A stretch of 64,000 nucleotides of DNA from contig NZ_LPNR01000103.1 of the NCBI RefSeq assembly GCF_019266065.1, positions 45,291 through 109,290 on the forward strand, read 5' to 3'. A program made the translations under genes and the position numbers. Below are positions 1-8,017 of this stretch, piece after piece (within the stretch, counting starts at the first letter, position 1; every line of letters begins with the position of its first letter). The stretch is from Nocardia sp. MH4 (GTDB lineage: Bacteria; Actinomycetota; Actinomycetes; Mycobacteriales; Mycobacteriaceae). The notes below the pieces were generated by a model. It was not told where the DNA came from. It saw nothing but the letters and a program-made list of their open reading frames with translations, and ran no database searches.

Positions 1-1256
1 ACGCCGTCGCCGAACACGAAGCGCTCTTCCTGTCCGGTGACGGTGTCGTGCTTGACCAGGCCGTCGAACAGGAACCAGCCGGGGCGGCCGGTGGCGGCGT
101 AGGTGTAGCGGTGCGAGCGACCGGCATGCCGGGGATTGATCATCCCGAACTCGGTGACGCTGTCCGAGAGTCGTTCCTCGCGAACCTCTCCCGTGCGCAG
201 GTTCAACCGCCACCGATGCAGGTGGGTTCCCATCCGGTCGAGGGCCAGGAATCGGAACATCCGCTGGTAGATCCCGCCGTCTCCGGTGTCCTCGGGCTCC
301 GGGTGCTCCTGGTGGAAGCCCTCGAGGACGATCTCGTCACCGGTCTCGTAGGCGTTGGTCCAGTGCAGCACGTACGTGGAGGAGGCCTCGAACCAGCGGA
401 TCTGATCGCTGGTTCCCCGACGCGGAATCACGCCGAGTCGCAGCGGGATGTCGGGGTGGAAGCGTGAGACGTAGCGGCCGGCCTCGAGCGCCTCGGGCAG
501 CCAGAACAGCGGACAGTCGTTGAGGATCGCGTAGTTGTCGGTGAACGCCATGTCGTGGGGCAGGCGCGACCCGGGCAGTTCGATGTCCACGTAGTGGGCG
601 AGGCGGTCCTGCGCATCGACGACGCCGTAGTGCATATAGGGGGCGTCGGTGCTGTAGTTGAAGAACAGCAGTTCGCCGGTTCGCTCGTCGACCTTCGGGT
701 GCGCCGATACGCCGAGGCTTGTCGGGAACTGTCCGTTCCACGTAGCCTTGCCCACCGTCTCGAGTGTCGTCGGGTCGAGAGTGTAGAGGTCACCGCACTG
801 CCAGAAGCTGGTGAGTGCCTTACCGTTGTGCACGATGACGTCGGTGCTGGACGCATCCTTCATCCGGCCGCGCGCCCCCCAGCCGTCCTGGCGGACGGAT
901 CGTTCGGGATTCTCGGCGATGCCGGCCCACAGCGGCCCCCCGGCCTCCTGCTCGGCCAGGAAGCCGTCGGTCTTGACGAAGCGGTTGCGGTAGAACGCCT
1001 TGCCGTCCCGGAAGCCGACCGCGTGGATCATGCCGTCGCCGTCGAACGGGTGGTAGCGGCCCTGGAGGGCCGGGTGCACCGGGTTCTCGGTGTTACGCAG
1101 GTAGACGCCGTCGAGGTCGGCCGGCAGTTCGCCGACGATCTCGAGATCGTCGGCACTGCGCTCGACGGTCTGTGGGCGCCACGCGCCGGTGCGATACGGG
1201 TGGTCGTCGTCTGCGGGCAGCGTCGTCAGGGCGCGCCCGAGTACCTCGATCTCCAT
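1..1256 (-). CDS. carotenoid oxygenase family protein (3' end cut by window)
   Basis: Non-heme iron dioxygenase of the RPE65/carotenoid cleavage/lignostilbene dioxygenase family, which splits a C=C bond in a polyene or stilbene. About 418 residues are present and the frame runs open off the left edge, so roughly 60 C-terminal residues and the expected fourth iron-binding His are missing. Visible family blocks are RYHPFDGDGMIH (~residues 67-78), SAHPKVDERTGEL, and PHDMAFTDNYAILND, each carrying a likely iron His. The ATG at 1256 follows a good AGGAGAGG ribosome site. It sits 19 bp downstream of the SCP-type thiolase on the same strand, so the two are probably co-transcribed and act on a shared lipid or aromatic substrate. 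Substrate cannot be told from sequence. Confidence 0.9.
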   Translation of the reverse strand, partial: MEIEVLGRALTTLPADDDHPYRTGAWRPQTVERSADDLEIVGELPADLDGVYLRNTENPVHPALQGRYHPFDGDGMIHAVGFRDGKAFYRNRFVKTDGFLAEQEAGGPLWAGIAENPERSVRQDGWGARGRMKDASSTDVIVHNGKALTSFWQCGDLYTLDPTTLETVGKATWNGQFPTSLGVSAHPKVDERTGELLFFNYSTDAPYMHYGVVDAQDRLAHYVDIELPGSRLPHDMAFTDNYAILNDCPLFWLPEALEAGRYVSRFHPDIPLRLGVIPRRGTSDQIRWFEASSTYVLHWTNAYETGDEIVLEGFHQEHPEPEDTGDGGIYQRMFRFLALDRMGTHLHRWRLNLRTGEVREERLSDSVTEFGMINPRHAGRSHRYTYAATGRPGWFLFDGLVKHDTVTGQEERFVFGDG

Positions 1257-1275
1257 GTTCCTCTCCTGATTCCGA

Positions 1276-2493
1276 TCAGTGCCCGACGACGAAACTGGCT
1301 GTCGTCGAGGTGCTTCCGCCGAAGTTCAACATCGCGGCCCGGCGCGCGCCGTCGACCTGGTACGCGTCCGCTCGGCCCGTCACCTGGCGGTGGCAGTCCA
1401 GCAGCATCCGCACACCGGTTGCGCCGACCGGGTGCCCGACGCCGAGGAGGCCGCCACTGGGATTCACCGGGATCCGGCCACCGATCTCGAGGTCGCCCGC
1501 TTCCACGGCGCGCCAGCTCTCCCCGGGCGGTGTGATCCCGAAGTGGTCGACGGCGAGGTACTCGCTCATGGTGAAGCAGTCGTGCGTCTCGATGAGGTCG
1601 AGGTCGTCTACGCCGGCGATCCCGGCGCGGGCGAACGCGTCGCCGATCGTGTCGCGCACGTGCGGGAAGACGAACGTGTCCTCGGCGCTGCGCGAGAGCT
1701 TCTCCGCGAGGGACAGCCCTACGGTCCGGTGCCCCCAGCCGAGGATGCTCGACTGCCGTGCCGCGTCCCGCCGCACGGCCGGGTGGTCGGAGCGGACCAG
1801 GACGACGCCGGCGGCGCCGTCGGTGAGCGGCCCGCAGTCCGCCTTGCGCAGGCGGCCCTCGACGGGCGGATTGGCCATCGGGTCGGCGCTGAACGACGCC
1901 GCGGTCCGGTCCCAATCCCGGGTCTGTGCCAGGGGGTTGCGGCCGGCGTTGCGCGCGTTCAGTTCCGCGATGGCCCACAGGTGTTCGTCGGCGAGCCCGT
2001 AGCGTCGGTCGTACTCGTCGGCGATCTTGTCGAACATATACGGCCACATGAACTTTGCGTCCGTGCCCTCGCGGCCCGCCCAGGCCGCGGTGCCCATGTG
2101 CCGGGCGCCGAGGTCGCCCGGCACGGTCTTCTCGAGTTCGGCTCCGACCACCAGGGCGCAGTCGTAGCGGCCGGACTCGATGTCGGCCATGGCGGCGAGC
2201 ACCGCGAGCGATCCCGATGCGCAGGCACCCTCATGCCGGGTGGCGGGCACACCCCACAGGTCCGGGACCACCGAGGGTGGCATCGCACCCAGGTGCCCCT
2301 GACCGGTGAACAGCTGGCCGAAGGCGTTGCCGACGTGGACGACGCCGATGTCGCCGACATCCAGCCCGGAGTCGGCGAGGGTGCCCTCGACGACCTCGCG
2401 CATCAGGTCGGACACATCGAGGCCTTCCCGGGTGAGGTTTCGTGCGAAATCTGTTTGGTAGCCGCCGATTATTCGAATCGTGTCAGTACGCAT
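1276..2493 (-). CDS. SCP-x type thiolase (acetyl-CoA acetyltransferase family)
   Basis: 405-residue thiolase-fold enzyme, likely cleaving or condensing acyl-CoA in side-chain beta-oxidation. The nucleophile is Cys91 in HEGACASGSLA. The HDCF motif (ETHDCFTMSEYL) replaces the NEAF of classical thiolases and marks the SCP2-thiolase branch. GHPVGATG carries the conserved His. The C-terminal GGSTST replaces the usual Cys-Gly loop. The frame is open to 2607, but I chose the ATG at 2493 because the alignment-like start MRTDTIRIIGGYQTDFARN matches family N-termini. It diverges from the other thiolase gene with a ~100 bp shared promoter region, and the carotenoid oxygenase gene follows it. Exact substrate unknown. 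Confidence 0.88.
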   Translation of the reverse strand: MRTDTIRIIGGYQTDFARNLTREGLDVSDLMREVVEGTLADSGLDVGDIGVVHVGNAFGQLFTGQGHLGAMPPSVVPDLWGVPATRHEGACASGSLAVLAAMADIESGRYDCALVVGAELEKTVPGDLGARHMGTAAWAGREGTDAKFMWPYMFDKIADEYDRRYGLADEHLWAIAELNARNAGRNPLAQTRDWDRTAASFSADPMANPPVEGRLRKADCGPLTDGAAGVVLVRSDHPAVRRDAARQSSILGWGHRTVGLSLAEKLSRSAEDTFVFPHVRDTIGDAFARAGIAGVDDLDLIETHDCFTMSEYLAVDHFGITPPGESWRAVEAGDLEIGGRIPVNPSGGLLGVGHPVGATGVRMLLDCHRQVTGRADAYQVDGARRAAMLNFGGSTSTTASFVVGH

Positions 2494-2594
2494 GTACGCC
2501 GCTCTCTGCTGAAGGTCTTGCGGTTCCGTGATGGTCAGACTACAACTAACAGAGTGATGCAAGCCACTCAACTGTCGAGAAGGCGGGGGACGCC

Positions 2595-3785
2595 ATGACG
2601 CGGGCATTGGTCTACGACGCGGTCCGGCTGCCCCGCGGGCGGGTGCGCCGCAGCGGCGGCACCCTCGCGCAGATTCCGCCGCACGCGCTGTTCGCCCAGC
2701 TCCTCACCGCACTCGAGCAGCGCGGTCTGGCCGCCGCGGGCGTCGACGAGATCGTGTTGGGGATCAGCACGGTCACCGGGGAGCAAGGGGGAAACCTGGC
2801 CAGGGCAGCGGCTCTCTCCGCCGGGTGGCCCGACGCCGTGGGCGGCATGGTGGTGTCCCGGCTCTGCTGTTCGGGCATCGAAGCGATCGGCACCGCCGCC
2901 GCGAAAGTGACTGCGGGACAAGTCGATGTCGTGGTCGCCGGTGGTGTCGAATCGATGTCGCGGGTACCGATGCTCTCCGACACACCCGCGATCGCCACCG
3001 ACCACGAGCTGGGCGAGCGCACTGGATTCGTGACCATCGGGGTCTCCGCCGACGCGACGGCCGTCGCGCACGGGTTCACCCGCATCGAGCTGGACGAGTT
3101 CGCGGCGCGGTCGCATCGGCGAGCGGCCGCCGCGCCGCCGTCGGATGCGGTGGTGGCGGTGAAATGCTCGGGCGAGGTGATCCTCGCGGTCGACGAGGGC
3201 GCCCGCCCGGACGCCACCGCCCAGCAGTTCGCGGCGCTCCCGGCCCTCTTCGACGACGACCTGGCGTGGGAACGCGTGCGCCGACGGCTCCCGGAGCTGA
3301 CCCGGCCCCGGAGTGGCCTGCACTCGATCGCGACGGCCCCGCAGCTCGCCGACGGCGCGTCCGCTGCCGTGATCGCCGGTCCCGACGCGGCGAACGGCCG
3401 GCTGCGCGGGCGGGCACCGGTCGCCGAGATCGTCGCCGTCACGCACCGGTCGGTCCGCTCGCCGCTGCTGAGCGCACCGGTCGACGCGGCGCGAGACGCA
3501 CTGCGCCGTGCGGGGATCGGGGCCGGCGACCTCGACATCGTCGAGGCCAACGAGTCCTTCGCCGTCAGCCCGCTGCTGCTGATCCGCGAACTCGGCCTCG
3601 ACCCCGACCGGGTCAACCCCACGGGCGGCGCCCACGCCGTCGGCCACCCGCTGGGCGCTACCGGCGGCAACCTCCTCGTCTCGGCCCTCGACGGGCTCCG
3701 CCGCGTCGACGGCGAACACGCCCTGGTCACGATTCCAGCCGCGCTGGGCCTCGGCTCCGCGCTGATCCTGCGCCGGTTGAGCTGA
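2595..3785 (+). CDS. acetyl-CoA C-acyltransferase (FadA-like thiolase), C-terminal Cys replaced
   Basis: 396-residue classical thiolase-like protein. Nucleophile Cys92 lies in LCCSGIEAIGTA, and NESF (EANESFAV) and GGAHAVGHPLGATGG follow in normal order. The C-terminal acid/base loop, usually a Cys-Ile-Gly-Gly-Gly motif, reads TIPAALGLGSALIL and has no Cys, so catalysis may be altered or this paralogue may be specialised. Start ATG 2595 is the natural one. It heads a two-gene unit with the acyl-CoA ligase 54 bp downstream, consistent with activation then beta-oxidation of the same acid. The residue change is seen directly; its effect is inference. Confidence 0.85.
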   Translation: MTRALVYDAVRLPRGRVRRSGGTLAQIPPHALFAQLLTALEQRGLAAAGVDEIVLGISTVTGEQGGNLARAAALSAGWPDAVGGMVVSRLCCSGIEAIGTAAAKVTAGQVDVVVAGGVESMSRVPMLSDTPAIATDHELGERTGFVTIGVSADATAVAHGFTRIELDEFAARSHRRAAAAPPSDAVVAVKCSGEVILAVDEGARPDATAQQFAALPALFDDDLAWERVRRRLPELTRPRSGLHSIATAPQLADGASAAVIAGPDAANGRLRGRAPVAEIVAVTHRSVRSPLLSAPVDAARDALRRAGIGAGDLDIVEANESFAVSPLLLIRELGLDPDRVNPTGGAHAVGHPLGATGGNLLVSALDGLRRVDGEHALVTIPAALGLGSALILRRLS

Positions 3786-3839
3786 GTCCCTTCCTCGCTT
3801 CGTCCCCTCTCGACACCCGTCCGTCTCCAGGAGATAGCC

Positions 3840-5591
3840 ATGTCCGAACCGTTCACCGCGCCCGGGAATTCCGACCCGAATCAGCGCCGGGTTGTGCTCT
3901 GCCACCCGGAAGAGAAGATCCGTGACTACGTTGCCAAGGGGTGGTGGCGGGAGACCACCCTGCTGGACGCCTTCGACGGCTGGGTCCACGCCCGACCCGA
4001 CCACGACGCCGTGTCCGATCCGGCGAACCTGACGGACCTGGCGGGCATCGAGGCCGAGACACTCACGTGGAAGGCGATGGCCGACCGCGTCGAACGACTC
4101 GCGGCCAGGTACCACGAGAGCGGGATCCGGCAGGGCGACGTGGTCGTGGTCCAGGTGCCCAACTCGGTGGCACTGGTCGCGACGTACCTCGCGCTGTGGC
4201 GCCTGGGCGCGGTCGTCAGCCCCGTACCGGTCGCGTACCGGCAGCACGAGTTGTCGAACATCTGCCGTGCCACCGAGGCCAGGGCGGTCGTGACGGTGTC
4301 ACGCCTGCTCGGACGCGACATGACCGCCGAGGCGCTCGCGCTCGCCGAACCGGCTGACGGGATCGAGAGCGTGTTCGTGTTCGGTCCCGATCCGGACCCA
4401 CGCGCGGTGTCGATGGACTCGTCGGCGTCGTCTGCCGCCACCGAGCAAGCGCGGCGTTACGTCGACGGCCTGGTCCGCACGATCGGCGACCGGATCACGA
4501 TTTGCTGGACCAGCGGGACCGAGGCCGCTCCCAAAGGTGTCCCGCGCTGTCACGCCGACTGGTTCGCGAGCGCGCAGGCGGCTCAGGACGGGCTCGAGAC
4601 CGACGAGTCGTCGGTCATCCTCAACCCGTTTCCCATGGTGAACATGGCGGGATTCGCGGCGGCGTTCCTGCCCTGGCTGGTCGGCGGCGGGCACCTGGTC
4701 CAGCACCAGCCGCTGGACCTCGCGGTGTTCCTGGCGCAGATCGCCCGCCACCGCGTCACACACACCTCGATGCCGCCGGCGATCCTGGCGATGCTGCTCC
4801 AGCAGGACGCGCTCCGGGAATCGGTGGACCTGTCGTCGCTGCAGCGGGTCGGCTCGGGCGGCGCACCGTTGCCGCCCAGTGTGGTTCGTCGGTGGCAGGA
4901 CGAATTCGGAATCGAGGTCCTCAACTTCTTCGGCTCCAACGAGGGGGTGTGCCTGCTCGGCGCGCCCGCCGACATCCCGGATCCGGCCGTCCGCGCCCTG
5001 CACCTGCCGAACTACGGTGCCCCGGACCGGGAATGGGCGACGCGCGTCGCGAAGATGACGTCGGTACGTCTGGTCGACCCGGTGACCGGCGCCGACGTCC
5101 ACGCTGTCGGTGAGCGGGGCGAGTTGCGTCTGAAAGGACCCAGCGTCTTCGGCGGCTACCTCGAGGGCACCGCGGCGTCCAGCCCGTTCGACGACCAGGG
5201 CTATTTGTGCAGCGGGGATGTGTTCGAACTCGGCGGCGAGCGCGGCGAATACCTGATCTTCGTCGACCGGATCAAGGAGATCATCATCCGCGGCGGTATG
5301 AACATTGCGCCCGCCGAGATCGAGGGCCTGCTGATGGAGCATCCCGGGGTGGGCGATGTCGCGGTGATCGGCTACCCCGACGACGTGTTCGGGGAGAAGT
5401 GTTGTGCCGTGGTAGTTCCGGCTCCGGGAGCCTCGGTCGAACTCGCCGACCTCGTGAACCATCTACGGGATCGGCAGGTCGCGTCCTTCAAGCTGCCCGA
5501 ACGGCTCGAAATCGTCGATACCATTCCTCGTAACCCGGTCGGCAAGATCATGCGCCGGACCATCCGTGACGCTCTGACACCCTCCGTCTAG
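3840..5591 (+). CDS. acyl-CoA synthetase (AMP-binding, class I adenylate-forming)
   Basis: 583-residue ATP-dependent carboxylic acid-CoA ligase. The phosphate-binding loop TSGTEAAPKGVPR is at ~residues 222-234. The aromatic/hinge region runs NFFGSNEGV, then SGDVFELG, VDRIKEIIIRGGMNIAPAEIE, and the C-terminal catalytic Lys lies in PVGKIMRRTI. All core motifs are intact and the length is normal for fatty-acid or aryl-CoA ligases. A ribosome site (CAGGAGATAGCC) precedes ATG 3840. It follows the thiolase gene in the same direction. Together with the SCP-type thiolase and the carotenoid oxygenase this suggests a catabolic module for a long-chain or aryl acid. Confidence 0.93.
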   Translation: MSEPFTAPGNSDPNQRRVVLCHPEEKIRDYVAKGWWRETTLLDAFDGWVHARPDHDAVSDPANLTDLAGIEAETLTWKAMADRVERLAARYHESGIRQGDVVVVQVPNSVALVATYLALWRLGAVVSPVPVAYRQHELSNICRATEARAVVTVSRLLGRDMTAEALALAEPADGIESVFVFGPDPDPRAVSMDSSASSAATEQARRYVDGLVRTIGDRITICWTSGTEAAPKGVPRCHADWFASAQAAQDGLETDESSVILNPFPMVNMAGFAAAFLPWLVGGGHLVQHQPLDLAVFLAQIARHRVTHTSMPPAILAMLLQQDALRESVDLSSLQRVGSGGAPLPPSVVRRWQDEFGIEVLNFFGSNEGVCLLGAPADIPDPAVRALHLPNYGAPDREWATRVAKMTSVRLVDPVTGADVHAVGERGELRLKGPSVFGGYLEGTAASSPFDDQGYLCSGDVFELGGERGEYLIFVDRIKEIIIRGGMNIAPAEIEGLLMEHPGVGDVAVIGYPDDVFGEKCCAVVVPAPGASVELADLVNHLRDRQVASFKLPERLEIVDTIPRNPVGKIMRRTIRDALTPSV

Positions 5592-5892
5592 ATTCTGTCG
5601 GTCGGCTCACCCGATCGAATTCGAGTGCTCGGGCACGTGCTCGTACAGGTCCGAAGGGCGACCGAACCGAACCCACAACGATCGACGCTCCAGCACCGGC
5701 GTCGGTCCTCTGCCAGGTGACGACGAACGGCACCCGGGTCGGGGTCGGTGGTCCCTGGTGGCCGTCGCCCGACGGGTGGTCGAATCGAAAGGTCCGTTCG
5801 ACAGCAAGGCGCGGACACCGATCGGACCGACCCGTGCGGTTCGGCGTGGCGTCGAATGTCGACATACAGACCGCGTAGGCGAGGAGAGCCCT
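5592..5892. other. intergenic region, possible minus-strand gene remnant
   Basis: About 300 bases with no convincing gene. On the minus strand around 5610-5830 a stretch reads RTFRFDHPSGDGH then PPTPTRVPFVVTW, which looks protein-like and similar to segments of secreted actinobacterial hypothetical proteins, but it has no good start or family core. It may be a decayed fragment. The last 15 bases hold the ribosome site of the following gene. Confidence 0.3.
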
Positions 5893-6222
5893 GTGAGAAT
5901 CGATGAAGTAGTCGAAAGCGTCAAGGAATCGATGTCGGTCGAGCGTGTGTACGCGCCGCCGATCGAACGTGACGGAACAACGGTGATCGGCGTCGCCACG
6001 ATCTCCGGCGGTGCCGGCGGAGGCGGCGGGTCGGGCCCGGATGGCGAGAAGGGCTCCGGCGCCGGCTTCGGGATCGGGGCAAAGCCGGTCGGTGCCTTCG
6101 TCATCCGAGACGGCCGGGTGCGGTGGCAGCCGACGGTCGATGCGAATCGGTTGATCGTCGTTGCCGGGATAGTAGCCCTGGCCGCGCTCGCCGTCGGCGC
6201 GCGCTACGCGAACAGACGATAA
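5893..6222 (+). CDS. GerW (YtfJ) family protein with C-terminal membrane anchor
   Basis: 109 residues. GerW-like features: an N-terminal amphipathic helix (VRIDEVVESVKESMSVERVY), a V(I)GVATISGG strand, a Gly-rich loop (GGAGGGGGSG), GAGFGIGAKPVGAFVIRDGRV, and then a single transmembrane helix LIVVAGIVALAALAVG ending RYANRR. In Bacillus, GerW is a spore protein; its role in non-sporulating actinobacteria is unknown. GTG at 5893 was chosen over the upstream start because GAGGAG sits just before it and the upstream extension has no family features. The next gene, a DUF4389 membrane protein, follows in the same direction. Confidence 0.75.
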   Translation: MRIDEVVESVKESMSVERVYAPPIERDGTTVIGVATISGGAGGGGGSGPDGEKGSGAGFGIGAKPVGAFVIRDGRVRWQPTVDANRLIVVAGIVALAALAVGARYANRR

Positions 6223-6323
6223 CCGAGGTCCGAACTCACCATCAGCGTCGTCGAACGTGACGCCGCCGAACAACTGGTCCGGCGCGGTGCCGTGTTTCGG
6301 TATCGAGATTCGAGGAGGTCGTG

Positions 6324-6995
6324 ATGGAAGCTCCCGATAGCCCCTATCCGGTGCGATTGCGGGGGGATTTGGACGAGCCGCTGTCGCGGTGGCTGTGGCT
6401 GGTCAAATGGGTCCTGGTGATTCCACATGTCGTCGTCTTGTTCTTTCTGTGGGTCGCGTTCTTCTTGCTCACAGTGGTGGCCGGGGTCGCGATTCTCTTC
6501 ACCGGCCGGTACCCGAGAGCGATCTTCGACTTCAATGTCGGGGTCGTCCGGTGGTCGTGGCGGGTCCAGTTCTATTCCTGTGCGGCGCTGGGAACTGATC
6601 GGTATCCGCCGTTCACGCTGCGCTCGACCGACTATCCGGCCGACTTCCAGGTCACGTATCCGGAGCGCCTGTCCCGGACGTCGGTGTTGTTCAAATGGTG
6701 GCTGCTGGCGATCCCGCACTACGCGATCGCGTTGGCGATGACCGGCGGCAGCGTCGGATTCGGTGGTGAAACCGGTGCCACCACTATCCCGCTGCTCGGG
6801 GTCCTGGTCGTGATCGCGGCGGTGATCCTGCTGTTCACCGCGCAGTATCCGCGTCGGCTTTTCGACTTCGTGCTCGGTATCAACCGATGGCTGTACCGGG
6901 TCGTCGCGTACGCGGGGCTGATGCGAGACGAGTATCCACCGTTCCGGCTCGACCAAGGCCCACGCGAGCCAGGCACTCCGGATCCCCTCGTGTAG
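6324..6995 (+). CDS. DUF4389 domain membrane protein
   Basis: 223 residues with two repeated DUF4389-like units: [16 protein letters not shown] and, later, [16 protein letters not shown]. Each is followed by a Tyr-Pro-Arg element ([21 protein letters not shown] and [20 protein letters not shown]). Four or five transmembrane segments are apparent. The ATG at 6324 lies 5 bases after AGGAGG, whereas a GTG directly before it is only 2 bases away and less likely. Function unknown; in this genus such proteins often accompany stress genes. It follows the GerW gene by 101 bp. Confidence 0.8.
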   Translation: MEAPDSPYPVRLRGDLDEPLSRWLWLVKWVLVIPHVVVLFFLWVAFFLLTVVAGVAILFTGRYPRAIFDFNVGVVRWSWRVQFYSCAALGTDRYPPFTLRSTDYPADFQVTYPERLSRTSVLFKWWLLAIPHYAIALAMTGGSVGFGGETGATTIPLLGVLVVIAAVILLFTAQYPRRLFDFVLGINRWLYRVVAYAGLMRDEYPPFRLDQGPREPGTPDPLV

Positions 6996-7262
6996 CCGAC
7001 GGTGCGATCCGCGCCGCCGGACGGGAACAGCGTCGCAGCGGTGATTCGGGTCAGCCGTACACCTGCGAGGCATGGGCGTCCGCCCCGGATGACGACGGCG
7101 TCGATCCTGCTGTGCGGTTCGACGGCAGCCCACAGCGTTACCGGGGCGCCGGAGCCGGGCCCGGGCCGACGTAGCCGGCAGGGAGATCGTGGCAGAGCTG
7201 TTGTCCACAGCCAACGCCGAGCGTCGGTCGATCTGCTGCCGAGAAGGCGGACGTCGACCTCG
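6993..7262 (-). pseudogene. dienelactone hydrolase domain remnant
   Basis: Read on the minus strand, this stretch aligns by eye with the C-terminal half of actinobacterial dienelactone hydrolase-like domains, often found fused to phosphoribosyltransferases. Recognisable are EVDVRLLGSRSTDARRWL, VTLWAAVEPHSRIDAVV, RGGRPCLAG and FPSGGADRTV. The nucleophile elbow expected between them is destroyed: LPAGYVGPG is in a second frame, implying compensating frameshifts. No start and no N-terminal half remain. It is a broken gene, and paired DosR-like boxes at 7283-7320 would have been its promoter. Confidence 0.6.
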
Positions 7263-7282
7263 ATCCGCGCGGGATAGCGAAT

Positions 7283-7320
7283 AGTGCCACAGGTCGCCGG
7301 CCCAGGGGACGGTCGGCCCT
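7283..7320 (-). promoter_or_regulatory. paired DosR-like boxes upstream of the hydrolase relic
   Basis: GGGACGGTCGGCCCT at 7306-7320 and, on the other strand, CGACCTGTGGCACT (7283-7296) have centres about 23 bp apart, the same arrangement as at other loci in the window. They lie just upstream of the degraded dienelactone hydrolase on the minus strand and ~180 bp before the DUF1918 gene. Assignment to DosR is inference from similarity to the mycobacterial box. Confidence 0.5.
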
Positions 7321-7500
7321 AGGGCCGGTTCACCCCATTTTGATGGGATCGAGGAGTCCGAGAATGCAGCACAGGAGTTGAGCACTGTGCGTCGCCCCGG
7401 GCGCCAGGACGTGTTCGATCGCGGGAACGACGGCACGGTCACAGCGAGCGAGGAGCTCGGGCAATGAGCGACGACAAGGAAATCGGCGAGGAGGAATGTC

Positions 7501-7761
7501 ATGCATGCGAAACCAGGCGACTGGCTCGTCATCGAGGGACATACCGTCGGCGGCGCCGTCCGGCGGGGCCTGATCGAGGAAGTCCGCTCGGCAGACGGGT
7601 CTCCACCCTATCTGGTGCACTGGACCGATGATGGTCATCGAGCGCTGACCTTTCCCGGGCCGGACGCCTATGTACTCACCGGGGCCGAGCTACGGGCGCG
7701 GGAGGAGGTCGCGACAGCGAGGTTCTCCTCGATGCAGCATCAGCCCGGTCATCCGGTCTGA
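7501..7761 (+). CDS. DUF1918 domain protein
   Basis: 86 residues with the DUF1918 signature: KPGDWLVIEGHTVGGAVRRG, then LIEEVRS, PPYLVHWTDDGHRALTFPGPDA. A small SH3-like beta barrel of unknown role, common in actinobacteria. ATG 7501 is preceded by GAGGAGGAATGTC, a strong ribosome site. The 500 bases upstream hold only gene relics and DosR-like boxes. The C-terminal tail (EEVATARFSSMQH) is not conserved in my recollection of the family. Confidence 0.85.
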   Translation: MHAKPGDWLVIEGHTVGGAVRRGLIEEVRSADGSPPYLVHWTDDGHRALTFPGPDAYVLTGAELRAREEVATARFSSMQHQPGHPV

Positions 7762-7870
7762 GCGGCGTGCGACGTCAACTCCCGAACGTGCTCGAGGCGC
7801 AACCGCGGTTGCCCTGCGTCGACAGGATGCGGCTGTCCGGCTCAGCCGCGTGGCGACGCGTGCCGACCGG

Positions 7871-7993
7871 GTGCTGGTCACCGCGTCGAAGCCGCTTCGG
7901 CTCTTGGCCGATCAGCCGTCCTCGGTCGGGTTCCCCGGGGAATCAACCGCCGATCGGACCCTTCTCGGTGTTCCGGTACAGGTGCGTGGCGAG
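7871..7993 (+). pseudogene. DosS-type GAF domain remnant
   Basis: A short in-frame stretch reads VLVTASKPLRLLADQPSSVGFP then LLGVPVQVRGE. The intact DosS at 27047-28819 has the matching [26 protein letters not shown] and [11 protein letters not shown]. The His-His-Pro-Pro-Met segment carrying the heme ligand region is replaced by unrelated residues, there is no start or kinase domain, and the tail runs into the convergent phosphoribosyltransferase gene. It is best explained as a relic of a second DosS-like sensor gene. Confidence 0.6.
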
Positions 7994-8017
7994 CGCCGTG
8001 CAAGACATCCGGTCACA

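Noticed and set aside
1279..2598. 439-codon plus-strand frame
   Set aside because: Antisense to the SCP-type thiolase, whose Cys and HDCF motifs are on the minus strand.
2568..4247. 559-codon minus-strand frame
   Set aside because: Antisense to the thiolase and acyl-CoA ligase, both with complete catalytic motifs on the plus strand.
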